From contig OW387145.1 in the NCBI GenBank assembly GCA_936440205.1, forward strand, positions 29,019,075-29,083,074: a stretch of 64,000 nt of DNA, given 5' to 3'. Below are positions 23,848 through 35,399 of the stretch, in pieces. The stretch's first letter is position 1. Every line of letters starts with the position of its first letter. Below the pieces are notes generated by a model, which was not told where the DNA came from, did not search any database, and saw nothing but the letters and a program-made list of their open reading frames with translations. The translations under genes were made by a program, and so were the position numbers. The stretch comes from Lepidonotus clava. Its lineage: Eukaryota; Annelida; Polychaeta; Phyllodocida; Polynoidae.

Positions 23848-24192
23848 AATTTGCATGCCCCAGACCACCCTGTGCTCGCCACTCGTGCCTCCCCAGCGTG
23901 CTGAGCCCCGGTTCTGTTATTTACTCCTCGATGAATAGTTGATGGTGGTAAAACTGGACCCTTCTCAGAGGAGCCTTTTAATTAATATTTGATGCATCTA
24001 GATTCACTTCAAGGTAGCAGTATAACATTGTGTATTGTCTGAAGGCAGTGCAGGGAATCGGTGCAAACTACTTCTAGAATATGTATTATATGTTATATCT
24101 ATATATAGTCATATACGTATGTAAATAGATATCATGTAATATATTTATGTATAATATATACATACATAATCGACTCAAATTTGCATGCCCCA
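23848..24192 (+). promoter_or_regulatory. Duplicated POU octamer element
   Basis: AATTTGCATGCCCCA occurs at 23,848-23,862 and again at 24,178-24,192. It contains the POU octamer ATTTGCAT. The flanks differ, so this is not a simple duplication of a longer block. Binding is an inference. Confidence 0.4.
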
Positions 24193-24748
24193 AACATGCT
24201 CCCAAATATATAGCCTACTAATATGATTAAGTAATCATTATATAATATATACACACACATATATAGATATATACATATGAATGTAGCATATAACTTTCTA
24301 ATTAGATATTGCAGCCGGCGGATATCCCTAGGGGAATAAAAATGATTTTCTGTCATATGCCTATCCGATATAGATATTTCAGTCTGGATGCCTACTGATG
24401 GGAATATCTCAGTTGGGGATCTGGTCGATATTGCACTTGTATTTTGACACAGATTTGCATGTTGCACACATACCGGAGACAAGATGGGGAGAAGGTCCGA
24501 CATTGCCAATACCACTCGGGCACGGAGATAGTGGTGGTGGTGGCAGCGGGGCTATATGGCTTGCATGATAAGACTTGGCACGCCAGGATTAAGCATCTAA
24601 ACAAAGCTGCAAACCCCTGCATGACAGGCTACGTTTCCCCCAACTCTCCAGCATCATGCGAACCTGGGCTATTTCCCTTCACTCTCCCTACGTCATGCAA
24701 GCCTAGGCTATTTCTGTCTCCATTGGCTATCTCCCTGACGCAGGCAGA

Positions 24749-24870
24749 TGACGTCAGAGGTGGTTATGACGTCACGCTGGGTGCGGTTGATAGGGAAGGC
24801 GGAGACATGCACTATCACACAGGGCTAAATATATACAGCTTCCCTTACAGACAGTGACAGTCAGCTGTCT
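24749..24870 (+). promoter_or_regulatory. Promoter-like block: two CREs, TATA box, initiator
   Basis: Two perfect cAMP response elements TGACGTCA lie at 24,749-24,756 and 24,767-24,774, 18 bp apart. A TATA-like TAAATATATA is at 24,826-24,835, and a possible initiator (TCAGCT) is at 24,861, about 30 bp further. This spacing is that of an inducible CREB/ATF promoter reading to the right. A weaker CRE (TGACGTCG) is at 24,993. No coding start with a usable frame follows closely, so any transcript would be noncoding or spliced. Confidence 0.4.
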
Positions 24871-25430
24871 CTATAAGTCTTCACTGACTGGTATCATTGA
24901 CGTTAGTCACCTGTGGACCAACACGCTTTCTTTGAAAGTCAATTTTGGTGCCAGACAATGAAAGAAGTTTAAAATGGACTATATATATTAGATGACGTCG
25001 CATCAGTCTCTGCCGAAACTGACACTGATACGGATTTCTCTATTCATAACTCTTCCATTTATATTTCTAGACATGCTATATCCTCCATGATGATATTTTT
25101 GACTCTAGAGAATTTTTCTCATTCTATTTTCTCAAACCGCATTTTCACTTTGAATGTGATAGACCTGTAGCTGCTCCCTGGTTTGATAACATAGAAATCG
25201 TGGAAAGCTCTACTCAGTGTTACTGTTAAATTCTAAGTCTAAAGCTTTACCCGTCCGTTGTATACCTTCCATATAACATGAGATCTGTTAAAATTATCCG
25301 ATGGGAACCCACAAAACATTCACAAAGGATCTTCGAATCAGTTGCAATGTTCGTGACTTGTGCGAACTTAATCATATCATAGTCATTAAGGCTATTTCAT
25401 AAAAGAAAACTAGGAGAGGGAATTCACAGT
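24871..25430. other. Unique sequence downstream of the promoter-like block
   Basis: The first ATGs after the putative start are followed by stops within a few codons. No donor site is clear enough to call an exon. Confidence 0.35.
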
Positions 25431-25439
25431 ATAACATTC

Positions 25440-26095
25440 ACAAACAGACTGCCATTAAAAGACACGTTTCTCACAATAGTGCAAAGAATTGGACACAATG
25501 TGACCTGGGATTACACTTCTTCTGTGAAAGAAAGAGACTATTCGTCTCAGCTTTACTAGTTAAAGCTTGATTAATAACGTCAGTTCATGTGAAAAGGCTC
25601 ACTGAAGCCAAACATCTGCTTGTGGTATTAGATGTAACATCACAGCTGTCATGAGATATCATCGGAAATGCTAGATTGCAAAGGAAAGAAATGTTTTCGA
25701 CAAGAGTGTTCAGAATTGGAATTAATATGACCTTGGAATACACTTCTTCTTCTGTAAAAGAAAGCGATTATTGGTCTCAACTTGACTATTTGAATTGATT
25801 AATAAAGTCAGACCATGTGGCAATTTATGCGTAATGGAGAGGAATATCTGTATGTGGTATTAGATGTTCATACGACAGCATGAAAAACGACATGTTTCTC
25901 AAAACAGTTTAAAGAATTGGACACAATATGACCTCAGGTTACACTTCTTCTGTAAGAGAATGAGAGTATTGGTCTAGTCCAAGCTTGATTAATAAAGTCA
26001 GTTCATGTGGCAAAATGCAATAAAGGACAACATCTGCCTGTAGTATCAGATGTTACATCACCGCTGTCATAAGATAGCATGAGAAGAGGAAATCT
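25440..26095. repeat. Three diverged tandem units of about 200-225 bp
   Basis: Units start near 25,456, 25,686 and 25,885. Shared blocks are ACACTTCTTCTGT, TTGATTAATAA, GTCAGTTCATGTG and GTATTAGATGT, always in the same order. Units are well diverged, so the duplication is old. Each unit carries a TTGATTAAT homeodomain-like core. Confidence 0.75.
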
Positions 26096-26639
26096 GTAAT
26101 ACTTTCCCATTATTGGAGATATCTGTTTCAAGGACGTGAGGCTTCAAGGTGCCTTTGTGATCAATTACCCTCACCTTTCACCACCCTCAGTTCACCAAAC
26201 AAAACACGCTAGGCTGTTATCCATCTCCGCTGAACCCAAGAACACGTAGTAATTAGCAATATCCCCATGTGTCCTTCCCAAACACGTTTGGAGTCAATAT
26301 CAATTGGAACTACCATTAACTCATGGAATAATCTACCAGAAAACAACCATTGGTCATTTCATGGGTGTTCTACTTTACACAATATTGTTTACACAACCTC
26401 CAGCACCATCAAAAACATGTATCTATTTTGACAAAGAAGATTAGTTATTTTCATTTTGGCTAGCAGTATGGAGATTAAAAATCTAAACCGTCTGGCGTCT
26501 CCAAGATTCACCAATATTAAATTGGATCCTAGAGAAAAAGGACAGTAATTACTGCTTCTGTCTGCCAGCCGGCCTTAAAGTCTTGGCTTAAGGCCCATCA
26601 CACGGAATGGGCCACTGCCTTTAATTTGTGGGTTGTGGG

Positions 26640-26720
26640 GGATGGGGGTTGGGGGTGAGCAGCTCGTCACGGCTCGCTGCCCCGACACAATGAGCAGCTC
26701 AGTAAAGGCCGCTGGTAGGT
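26640..26720. promoter_or_regulatory. GC island with two GAGCAGCTC motifs
   Basis: GAGCAGCTC at 26,657-26,665 and 26,692-26,700. The overlapping minus-strand frame (26,575-26,808) is not recognised. Both motif copies fall in different reading frames, which favours a DNA-level signal. Confidence 0.4.
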
Positions 26721-26809
26721 GCCCAGCCAAGCAAGTACTGACTTTTCCAGACGTTCCTTTTTTTCGCCATAGGGCAGTGAACTTTTTGAACTTTTCCGGT
26801 ACAGGCATA

Positions 26810-28915
26810 TAACTATTGAAGTGTTTAATATATCCCTCAATAATTTATCTCACGAGATAAAGATGGGTTTGTGTAATGGTGAGGGGTAGACTATGATGTA
26901 ATTAGAATGAGAGCTAGACTTCTTTTCGTGAATTGTCTGTGCAAATAATGTTCTATGAGCTAAATGTCTAGAGAGTATGTATCTCGGAAACAATACCCTT
27001 AAGTCAGTTTCCAGTGAGTAAATGTTTCTTAGTCCAGTGTCCTAGATCTGTTCTAGTTCAGGCATGCAATAAATTACGGTAAAACAATTGCTCTTAATAA
27101 TTTTTACCTCGACGCCGATAATGTACCTCTATTATCTGAAATTAATGGCACATCTAAATAGTTCAACATGCTTCAGGAAAAATCTCCACACAAATGAATT
27201 ATGAGCAATGAACCCATTAGTATTTTGCTCAAAGCACAGATTAGACATTCGCCCATTCCCCCCATCCATTTTACACTGGCTGCACTCACCAGGGTTTCTA
27301 GGGAGCTGGCCCAAATCAAATAGAATCCATAGCGTCAAACAACCCTTTGATTCATGGACCCCCAGTTGGGGTGGTTCTAGGCTACAGTGGGCTCTAGACC
27401 CTACACGAGGAGTTTTTCTCTCTCGGCAAGGAGGCGCTCGAGTCGTGCTCCAGGCTCATTGATCAGGCCTGGAGGAGGGTGGGTGTGAAAAGTGTGAGGG
27501 GGTGGGGGATGGGCAGGGTGAGAGTTGAGGCTTGTTCTAGTGTATATATATTATTAGAGCTTGGTGTAAATGTCTGGCGCTAGGCTCTAGGCTCTAGGCA
27601 TAGCATAGCATTTAAGCCTAAATTACCAGGACTTGTATGTCATGGTCAACTGGAGCACAGGGCCATGATACGGTCTATAGGGATTTGATTGACTAGAGAC
27701 ATAACTTGTCTTGTTTGTCTACTGGATATGATGTCCTTCAATAGGCTACATAGGTTGAAATTCCTCAATTTGTATTCATACTGAACGATCAGTTATATCT
27801 AATGATACCTTTTTACTTAAGAACCCGTATCAAAAGAATTTGAAGTCTGTGTTTTTGGGATTGGATTGAAATAACTATCTTGACAATGACTTGCCATAAT
27901 TATCATGGCAGTCTATCATATGTTTCAATCGTATCGTGGACGAAATTTTGTTTTAAAAAAATTACTTACACAAATACAGCGAAAAACTCATTCATATTTT
28001 GTCAGACACACCTTTGTAGTCATTTCCGGGTTTCACAATAACGCTTGTTTTTACGATTTGTTTCGCGTTACTTTAAAATGTTATTGCGGACCTTAACGAT
28101 AACATCTTCTCTCGGTCAGTTGACACAAATACATTTACAAAATAATTGGATCGTAAATGGAGCAACAGATCGTCTTCAAATAACTAGGCCGTTGCTCCGT
28201 GTGCAAAATCCGTACATCTAGAGTAAACTTCGTTATAAAATTCACGCGGATAGTGAATGAAATAAAATATATAATGCTCTTCAGTTTAACAAAAGCGAAA
28301 TTACAAGTGTTAGCATGTCGCTGATCTATTAATCAAGATTAAATCATTATCTCGGAAAACAACACCGACCTATTTTTAGTAAATGTATGCAGAACTGCTA
28401 TTGAACTGATGAACCCATGAAACTGCATGCAGAAGTGATTAAGGCATGGTGATGTATTCGCGTGTAGATCTATCAGTTTAATGACCAACAATTAACAACA
28501 GTCCAAAAAGGAGGACGTAATTTGTAGTCGCGTTATGATGTGACCTTCAATTGAATGCCCAGATTACAGGCAGAGACAATGTATCGGAGAATTAAAAATT
28601 AATCATACAATCCATCTGTTTCACATAGATATTTGACACTGCACACATAGAGACATGCAATATCATACATCTCTATAGTGTAAACTAATATACTCATTCC
28701 CTGAATGTTCCTTTTCCTCCATGCTAGCCAGGTAAAACACCATTTTGTTCTGGTCGCGCGCATTGGCCTACAAAATGCCCCGTTGTGTTTGGTGTACTTA
28801 GGTAGGTGTTTACTAATTCAGTGGTTCACCCCAGTGCATGCTTACTATGTGGTGGACGAGGACAGTGCCGAAAACGGTCACAAACAAACGCCCACACGCG
28901 TATTTAGATAGTTTC
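26810..28915. other. Mostly AT-rich unique sequence with a G-rich patch at about 27,470-27,530
   Basis: No exon, repeat or RNA gene supported. Confidence 0.4.
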
Positions 28916-29106
28916 CAGGGGCGGATCCAGAGCCAGTCATCTAGGGGGGAGGGGCAAACCAACCCCCCCGTATAAAAAAGTGAAAATAAATAACCTCAGA
29001 ATTGTATGAATCAACAAATGTAGATTATTTTTAAAAGGTTCCACTCGGTCTAGGGGAGGGGGGACCATGCACCCCTTTTGCCCCCCCCCCCCTGGATCCG
29101 CCACTG
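28916..29106. mobile_element. MITE, CAGGGGCGGATCCAG family
   Basis: CAGGGGCGGATCCAG at the left and CTGGATCCGCCACTG at the right are inverted repeats with one mismatch. Flanking pentamers GTTTC and GTCTC may be a decayed target-site duplication. About 191 bp, G/C runs near both ends, no gene. The minus-strand frame over it is a by-product. Confidence 0.75.
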
Positions 29107-29378
29107 GTCTCTCACGTGCGTTGTAAACTACAGATAACTTATAATCACCATATAACAAGTCCAGTAAAGCATAACTGTAAATCTGGCTAGACTAATGTGC
29201 CAATATATTCAGAAGGGAGCATATAAGCGACGTGTAGAAAAATATCACGGTCTGTCTGTGATAGCGACAATAGGAGTACGCATACTGTTTGTCAAGTCTA
29301 AAAGCACGGATTTCGGTCAGACAAGGAGACGCTGAAGTTTACCAGCGTCCCCTAATGGTGCCCGTATGAGCTGGTGGC

Positions 29379-29390
29379 TGCGCATGCGCA
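29379..29390. promoter_or_regulatory. NRF-1 / P3A2-type site in a possible promoter
   Basis: TGCGCATGCGCA is a perfect palindromic match to the NRF-1 consensus YGCGCAYGCGCR. The sea urchin homologue of NRF-1 is P3A2. Such sites are typical of CpG-type, often bidirectional promoters. The surrounding 29,300-29,460 is CpG-richer than its flanks, and a CTCF-like AGCGTCCCCTAATGG lies at about 29,344. No exon was identified on either side. Confidence 0.45.
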
Positions 29391-29567
29391 CCACTATTGC
29401 TAATAGTCCTTATGGCGATGCGTGTCGTTTCCACTGCGACAGCGCTGACTTCTGTATTTTTTGTTCTGGTGAAAACGAAGTCTGAGTCTAGTCATTACGC
29501 TGATTAGATTGGAACAATTAAAGTTTGTGCTGTTGAGTATGAAAGCTCAGCGAACATCATCCCATTG

Positions 29568-29592
29568 TCTAATGCGTATTCTACGCATTAGA
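29568..29592. repeat. Perfect short hairpin
   Basis: TCTAATGCGTA and its exact reverse complement TACGCATTAGA are separated by only 3 bases. Too short for a microRNA precursor; possibly a protein-binding palindrome or a chance structure. Confidence 0.6.
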
Positions 29593-30084
29593 TTATCAGC
29601 GTAAATTGTACCCAGATCTCTATCAAGATCCAGGTGTCTTCTATACTGACATTTGGATTACAAAAACTATGAAAACTGTACATAGTCATATTACGTAGAG
29701 TAATTAAAGTGGATATCAAAGGTACGACGCTTCGGCGCCATATTTGTGTAAGTTCCCATAGACTTACCACCTCAGTGCATAGAGATTGTTAATTACAACG
29801 GCAATATATCTGTTTCTACGGTAATTCAAAACCCTTTTATAACAACACTCCATATATATGCATAGTCTTATTCACCCGAAAATCCCCATTGACCTGCCAG
29901 CTTTTATACGGCCTAACCAAGATTAATAGGGTATATATCGGTTTGACACTGCCTTAATCCAGTCACGTCGTCTCGTCCACACTGCCTCGGGGCCAAAAAT
30001 GCCTAATTCAGAGAGGCCATTACTGGGTTGGCTAATCCCAGCGTAACCCTGCATTACGGGCGTTACATCATTCACTCAGAGGCC

Positions 30085-30185
30085 CCCTGCCCGAGCGACT
30101 CACCTGCTCAAGTGCTTTAGGTAAACCGGGGCCGGGAGCAGCTCGGGGTTTTCTCTGCTCAACTGGCTCTATTAAGGCATTGCAT
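30085..30185 (-). promoter_or_regulatory. GC island with GAGCAGCTC; also a weak exon candidate
   Basis: GAGCAGCTC lies at 30,136-30,144. On the minus strand, 30,168 to 30,104 is open (start SQLSRENPELLPAP), follows a weak acceptor and ends in a perfect donor CAG|GTGAGT. Its phase would fit the first-exon candidate at 35,308-35,364. The motif itself explains the GC-richness, so the exon reading is only a possibility. Confidence 0.3.
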
Positions 30186-30189
30186 GAGA

Positions 30190-32300
30190 AAGCTACTAAT
30201 GACGCGGGCCGCAGTGCATTATTGCTCAATCAATACGTTAGCTAAACAGTTTTGTTTTCTGGATAAGGAAATTCTGAATAGTGAAGGGGATTGGTGCAAG
30301 GATTGCTCTGTTTGCCGAGTGTGATTCTCTTTCCTCAATTTTATGAATAGTCAGTTCATTAATACTTGACAACAATTGGGGTTGTGAGACCCATGTGCCC
30401 CCATTCTTATTTGAAACTACCATTTTGTCGTTTAATGAAGGTTTTTCTGTTATATATCTCAGTCTCATTCTCTTTGGTTTGTGAAGGTAGGTTTGATAGC
30501 CTCCTGTTGGTATCATTCGCATTTAGACCGAATGGGTATTTTCAGAAATGAAATTATATGATGTTATGGCTGATGCGCTGAAAAGGACGGCACCCATAAT
30601 TCACCATTGGACATGTCATATCAAATAGTCTGTTGGCCGCAAAAGAGTCATTCCCCGTCTGAAGCTCCCATCAGATTATCCCTACCGGTATCAAGTTGCA
30701 CAGATTTCATACATGCATGAATGCGCCTCAGTTATCACCAGACAGGTGTTAATAGACTTTCTGTGTGGAAGAACGTCTTATATTTCAATGAGTTTTCTAT
30801 TTAGCGGTAAGTTTTGTTACTGTCGCTATGCAATCATAATCGTTACAATTCAAATCAGTTTTCTCATATAACAACATTATAACTAGTTTTATAACTAGCA
30901 TACTATCACATGGACTACTAATCTCTCTATCTTGCGCGGCGCCCTTTCATTGAGGATTCAAGCTAAAAACAGAACTTTGCCGATACGTTTTGTATTAGCT
31001 ATCTAAGGCTTTTAGTCAACTGTGGTTACAATTCGTCAAACATGCTCCGGTTTTTGCTTTCAGTGGAAATGCATGGTTCAGAAACAAGTATCAAGGTTTA
31101 ATAGTGGTAACAAATGAAAAGCTTTGCTTTGACAACGAGATTTATAAGATAGACTGTTTCTCAATAGGAGATAAAAAAAAAAGCAATTAAGTTTGAAATA
31201 ATCATATAACCGGCATATTTCCCATCATTGCATTTCTTGAAGTTGTATGCTCATAAAAAAAACCTCGCATTTCACAAAGAACTGGCGAATAAAATAAAAG
31301 GATATAGGAGGTCGTATCATTAGACAACCTCATGAAATACCACATCATTGTAAAGGTATAATATTATGATGTTGCAGAAAACTTCAGTACGTGCTAAGTT
31401 AATATCATTATAAACTATAGACTTCCTTTCTGAAACGGAATGTTATTGATAGATTAATAAGCTTCGGAATGACGGATGCACCCAATGATCAAGAATAATC
31501 AAAATGCGCAGAAGGAGTGAGTCAGTGAAAAGTTCACAAACAAAACTTAGTATCTTTGGTAATAATTACAAAGTTTGGCCATAGGTATTTATGACAGGGC
31601 TAGTAATTCTATACGGGAAGACAACTTAATTATGGCCAGATGATAAGACCAATATAATTTCCATTGTCACATTTCTTGATCATCTTGAATCAGCATTAGC
31701 TACAAACTGGGTTAAATACTGTGCTGCGACCAGGATTAATCAATTAGGTTATTAGATTTATTGTTGGGCCATCGGTGGCGGCTCGCTCTCCGACACCCTC
31801 CAGTACTAATCCCCCTACCCAGCTCGATGCCCTTCAAAAACCCCAAGATTCCTGCAGCCAAGGCAAACATCGATTAACCTTTCCTCCAGTTCTTCCCAGG
31901 TAAATAATGGATACCCACTAAATGATTTACCAGCCGTCCACAAGGCAGCAGGCTTCATATAGGACTCGCCGGAGCCAAGAGGTCATAAAAAGTGGCCATG
32001 GAGACAAGCTTAGGTAATTGAGCATATTAGTCACCGCTCTCGGTTCTTGTCCCCACCTACGCCTTGATAAAACCTTCACCAACGATTCTGGCAAATCATG
32101 ACATCGGTGCAGACTCAGCCAGCCCGATTAGCTATCACCTTCAATATGCAAATAGGAATAATGGCCAAGTGGGTTTGGCTAAGAAATTGGAGGTCCTGGT
32201 GGATTACTCGCAGCCCGCTGGGCGAAAATGGGGGCACCGACCCGAATGTGCCTAGTGACACAGACACTGTTATCTAATATTGGAACATGCTGCTTGGCTC
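30190..32300. other. AT-rich unique sequence
   Basis: Overlapping frames at 30,238-30,551 on both strands are not recognised. No repeat or RNA gene seen. Confidence 0.4.
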
Positions 32301-32399
32301 GCGAGCGGCAGACGTTGTATTTACAACGCCAGCCTCCCTGAGTCTAACCTGCTGCATGCATGCCTTTCCTGGTTTGAAAATAACGGCCTGAGCCGTTCC

Positions 32400-32815
32400 C
32401 CCATTCCCATATACTTCTTACACGCGATGATCGAATCGGCCGGCGGGGTCTAGTGCAGTCAGGCATACAGGAGGCGGCCGCAGGGGTACTGGAGGGATAG
32501 CAGCTACGTGTCACGGAGAGAAGAGGTAAATCCTGTTGGAAAGATAACCCTCTTCGGCCAGAAGTAGAAGCACCGGGAGAGCCTTGGAGGAAGGGGAGAG
32601 TAGAGAAGGGGGAGAGACCTCCGGCACAGGAGGAGAAGTTGGTGGAGGGTACAGGAGTGGGTCCACAGACACCCCCACCCAGCCCCTCCAGGCATTCATT
32701 TGTCCATCTGTTAAAGGAGGGTATTGATTGTATAGCAGGGTCAATGGTGCCAACTCAAGGCCAGGGCCGCGGCGCATGTAGGGCCGGCTTTACTGGGGTG
32801 TGTCTGATGGACAAT
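32400..32815. other. G-rich and purine-rich island
   Basis: Strong G and purine bias on the plus strand with GGCCGGCGGGG and GCGGCCGC. Frames on both strands are compositional. Confidence 0.35.
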
Positions 32816-32819
32816 TACA

Positions 32820-33490
32820 GCTGCCGCCCCTATCTCCAGCCCCTTCATGTCGCCACTGTACGCTTCATACAGCTACATACATTTTGCACACAATCCTAAC
32901 TTACACCGCACTGCCTATCATCGCCATACTGACTGCCTAGATCACATCAACGCTTTGCCCTGGCCTCAGCACACTGGGTCTATTCCGATAGCAGGGTCTC
33001 ATGCCTTGTCAGGCCCTAAGCACTTACATAAACCCGGCACTGACACGTCACCCCTCCCAGGAGTCTCCTATCTCACCCCCACCTCCCCCAAAGTCCCCAC
33101 CCACACCCTGTCCAATCTCTGCGCTCTACCAACGACCTTTATAGTACATTTATTTCGTCAATCCCTATATTTGCATAAATACACTTTGTTTAGTTTCTTT
33201 ATACACACCTCCCAATACACACAAGTCATTCCTCACGCCATGCCCAAAATGATTGATGGAGCAGCTTTCAGTCCGTATATAACTGTTTATCTTCCGACTC
33301 AGACCTAAGCTGTGAAACCTGCCAAGACTTACAACCAAGCCCTGGTTGGCAATAAATTCCTACACGTAATCCTTATTACTATAGCACCACCTCTACTACT
33401 TCTAACAGTGCTTCTACTACCGCTACTACTTTGGCTACAACTATATTCACTTCTTTAACTGATATAAGTACCAGCAGACATCACACCAAG
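32820..33490 (+). other. C-rich, G-poor tract with a 153-codon frame
   Basis: The plus strand is unusually C-rich and G-poor for about 650 bp, switching sharply from the G-rich tract before it. The 153-codon frame (32,847-33,308) is His/Pro/Thr/Leu-rich and low complexity. Repeated CTACTACT-type triplets follow. Such skew occurs in 5' regions of some LINEs, but no diagnostic protein motif is seen, so I leave it unassigned. TGATTGATGGAGC (33,250) lies inside. Confidence 0.35.
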
Positions 33491-33494
33491 ATTA

Positions 33495-35095
33495 TTATTT
33501 ATACAAATTAATTAGATTCAATTCTTCTGTTCTTACTTGCCCTATTCCCAAATGAGTTTGTATGACTTTAACTTGTAGAAAAAAGTAAATTAAACTCAGA
33601 AATAGCTTTGGCCTGGACATAAAAACATTACTACTGAAGTATCATATTACTGAGTGTGTATGATCGTTTCTCCTCAGACGACCAACTTACAAAGTAATCA
33701 CTTAAAATTGTTATGGCACATTTTCAATTCTTATATTATCTTTACATACATCTGCTTATCTTTCTATGGGTTTTTCATGTCAGTATTTTCCCAATCGCCC
33801 CTATTAAATAACATATCGCAGCGGTCAAATGTTCCCCATTGCCAGACGTCCAGAGAGATTACCATCGATGATCCATAACGCTTACCGCTAGACAAGAGGC
33901 GAGATATTGAGCAATAATTAGATGATGCATTGATGAGAGTTCGTCCTACTTGAAACCATTAGCTAATTCTCTAGTGAGCATCATGTGGATACATGGATTT
34001 TCTTCCCGATGATATACTACGACACGGATGTAGAGGGGCAGAATAAATTACCCAGACATTAAAGTGATTTCCTCTCGTATTTCTTTCCCCTAGAGCTATA
34101 GTATTACGGTTATTGCAATAATGTATTATGTACACAGATAGGATAACTACGCTATAGACATGTTATGTATAATAAATTCTTTTACGTTGCTGTAGTCCTT
34201 CTTTCTAGGATGAATTGAATTTAGACTGGTACTGTGTGAAGAAAGATTGTACGTATAAAACATGATACAATGAGATATTATGTCTCGATGTTGTATTGTG
34301 CTGTAATTCGTCTAGAACCAAACAATTAACCTGTTTATATGACGCATAGTCAATAGGCCTAATAATAATGATATGGCAATGATTTCTTGTCTCTTACCAA
34401 GAAGGCATTCAGTATTGACAGAATACCGCACGTGCACAAATACAGAAGATGCAACCACCGCGACACGTTAAACCACAATCTAACACTACTTCTTGCTTCC
34501 AATCCCACCACAAAGAAAAAAAAGCCACCAAAACAGATCGGTGGGTATTTGAACACATCCCGACCAATGAACAATCGGATCAGCTTTCCAGTTAAACACG
34601 TGTAAATGCTAGGGACGTGTCCCTCCCCCTATCTTTGCCTTTTTAATATCCGCGGCTTCCGGCAATTGACTTTGCTTCCTTTAGCAGGGATAAAAACGGG
34701 AGGAACCAATAAGGTCTGAGTAATAGGTGTTGCTCACGCCTGGACGCCCCGCATCCACATTAATGCAGACCGGGCGGTCGGGTAATGGCGATGTGAATGA
34801 CGGGGTGACAGCTGCTTGGGCCGGCCCGTCCACACCTAGCCGGAAGACGTCTACGGAGGGGACGTGGTAGACACTACTGGGGGATGGGGGTAACATATAC
34901 AGCAGGCCGGGAATCTGGGAGTGACAGGGGAAGAGTGAAGGATGGGGGAAATGGAATGACAGGAAGCATGAGATGTTGGGAGCCGTTCCTATGGGAAGGT
35001 GGGGTTCTTTGGTATTGAAGATGTAATTACCAAAAGGAAGGGTTCATCTGAGTTTATCTGTTATGGTTGTAAGTTCATCACGTCTTATATGCATA
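33495..35095. other. Unique sequence with a GC island at about 34,735-34,930
   Basis: The GC island holds an ATTAATG homeodomain core, GACAGCTGC (E-box) and CCGGAAG (Ets core). Enhancer-like composition; no exon supported. Confidence 0.35.
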
Positions 35096-35100
35096 TAAAT

Positions 35101-35180
35101 CATATATATATATATATATAGTATATATAATATAATATATATATAACATTATATGTAAATATGCATACATATGTATATAT
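35101..35180. repeat. AT-rich simple repeat
   Basis: Interrupted (AT)n with GTATATAATATA variants. Confidence 0.85.
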
Positions 35181-35307
35181 AAGTACATGAAGCCATTTGT
35201 ATGCACCTTTCTTCGCCACTGACCCTCGACAATTCCTCTTATAGATCCCGACCTGCATTATCGGAGATATAGACGACAAGTCTAGACGTTAAATATGCAG
35301 TCCTTAC

Positions 35308-35364
35308 CTGAATGTCCCCCGACTTGGAGCGCCGGGGGAGGCTATGCTTCAGCTTGCTGAACAT
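35308..35364 (-). CDS. Candidate first coding exon (minus strand)
   Basis: Reading leftward from 35,364, an ATG with A at -3 opens a 19-codon frame, MFSKLKHSLPRRSKSGDIQ, ending exactly at a consensus donor CAG|GTAAGG (intron from 35,307). Phase 0. The basic, Ser/Arg-rich start (LPRRSKSGD) resembles N-termini of cytoplasmic scaffold or signalling proteins and a phosphorylation-type RRSKS motif, but I cannot name the family. Upstream on the same strand lies a CpG-rich island (35.4-36.5 kb) suited to a promoter and 5' UTR. The intron would extend leftward across much of the window. A weak phase-compatible candidate for exon 2 is at 30,104-30,168. Confidence 0.42.
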
Positions 35365-35399
35365 CGTGATGTAGTGGAGAGGCGCCCCTTCTGTCTTTG

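Noticed and set aside
24132-24515. 127-codon minus-strand frame with a membrane-like stretch
   Set aside because: The hydrophobic Tyr/Ile-rich part is AT simple sequence; no family match.
32847-33308. 153-codon frame, the joint longest in the window
   Set aside because: Low-complexity His/Pro/Thr-rich peptide produced by a C-rich, G-poor tract; no recognisable domain.
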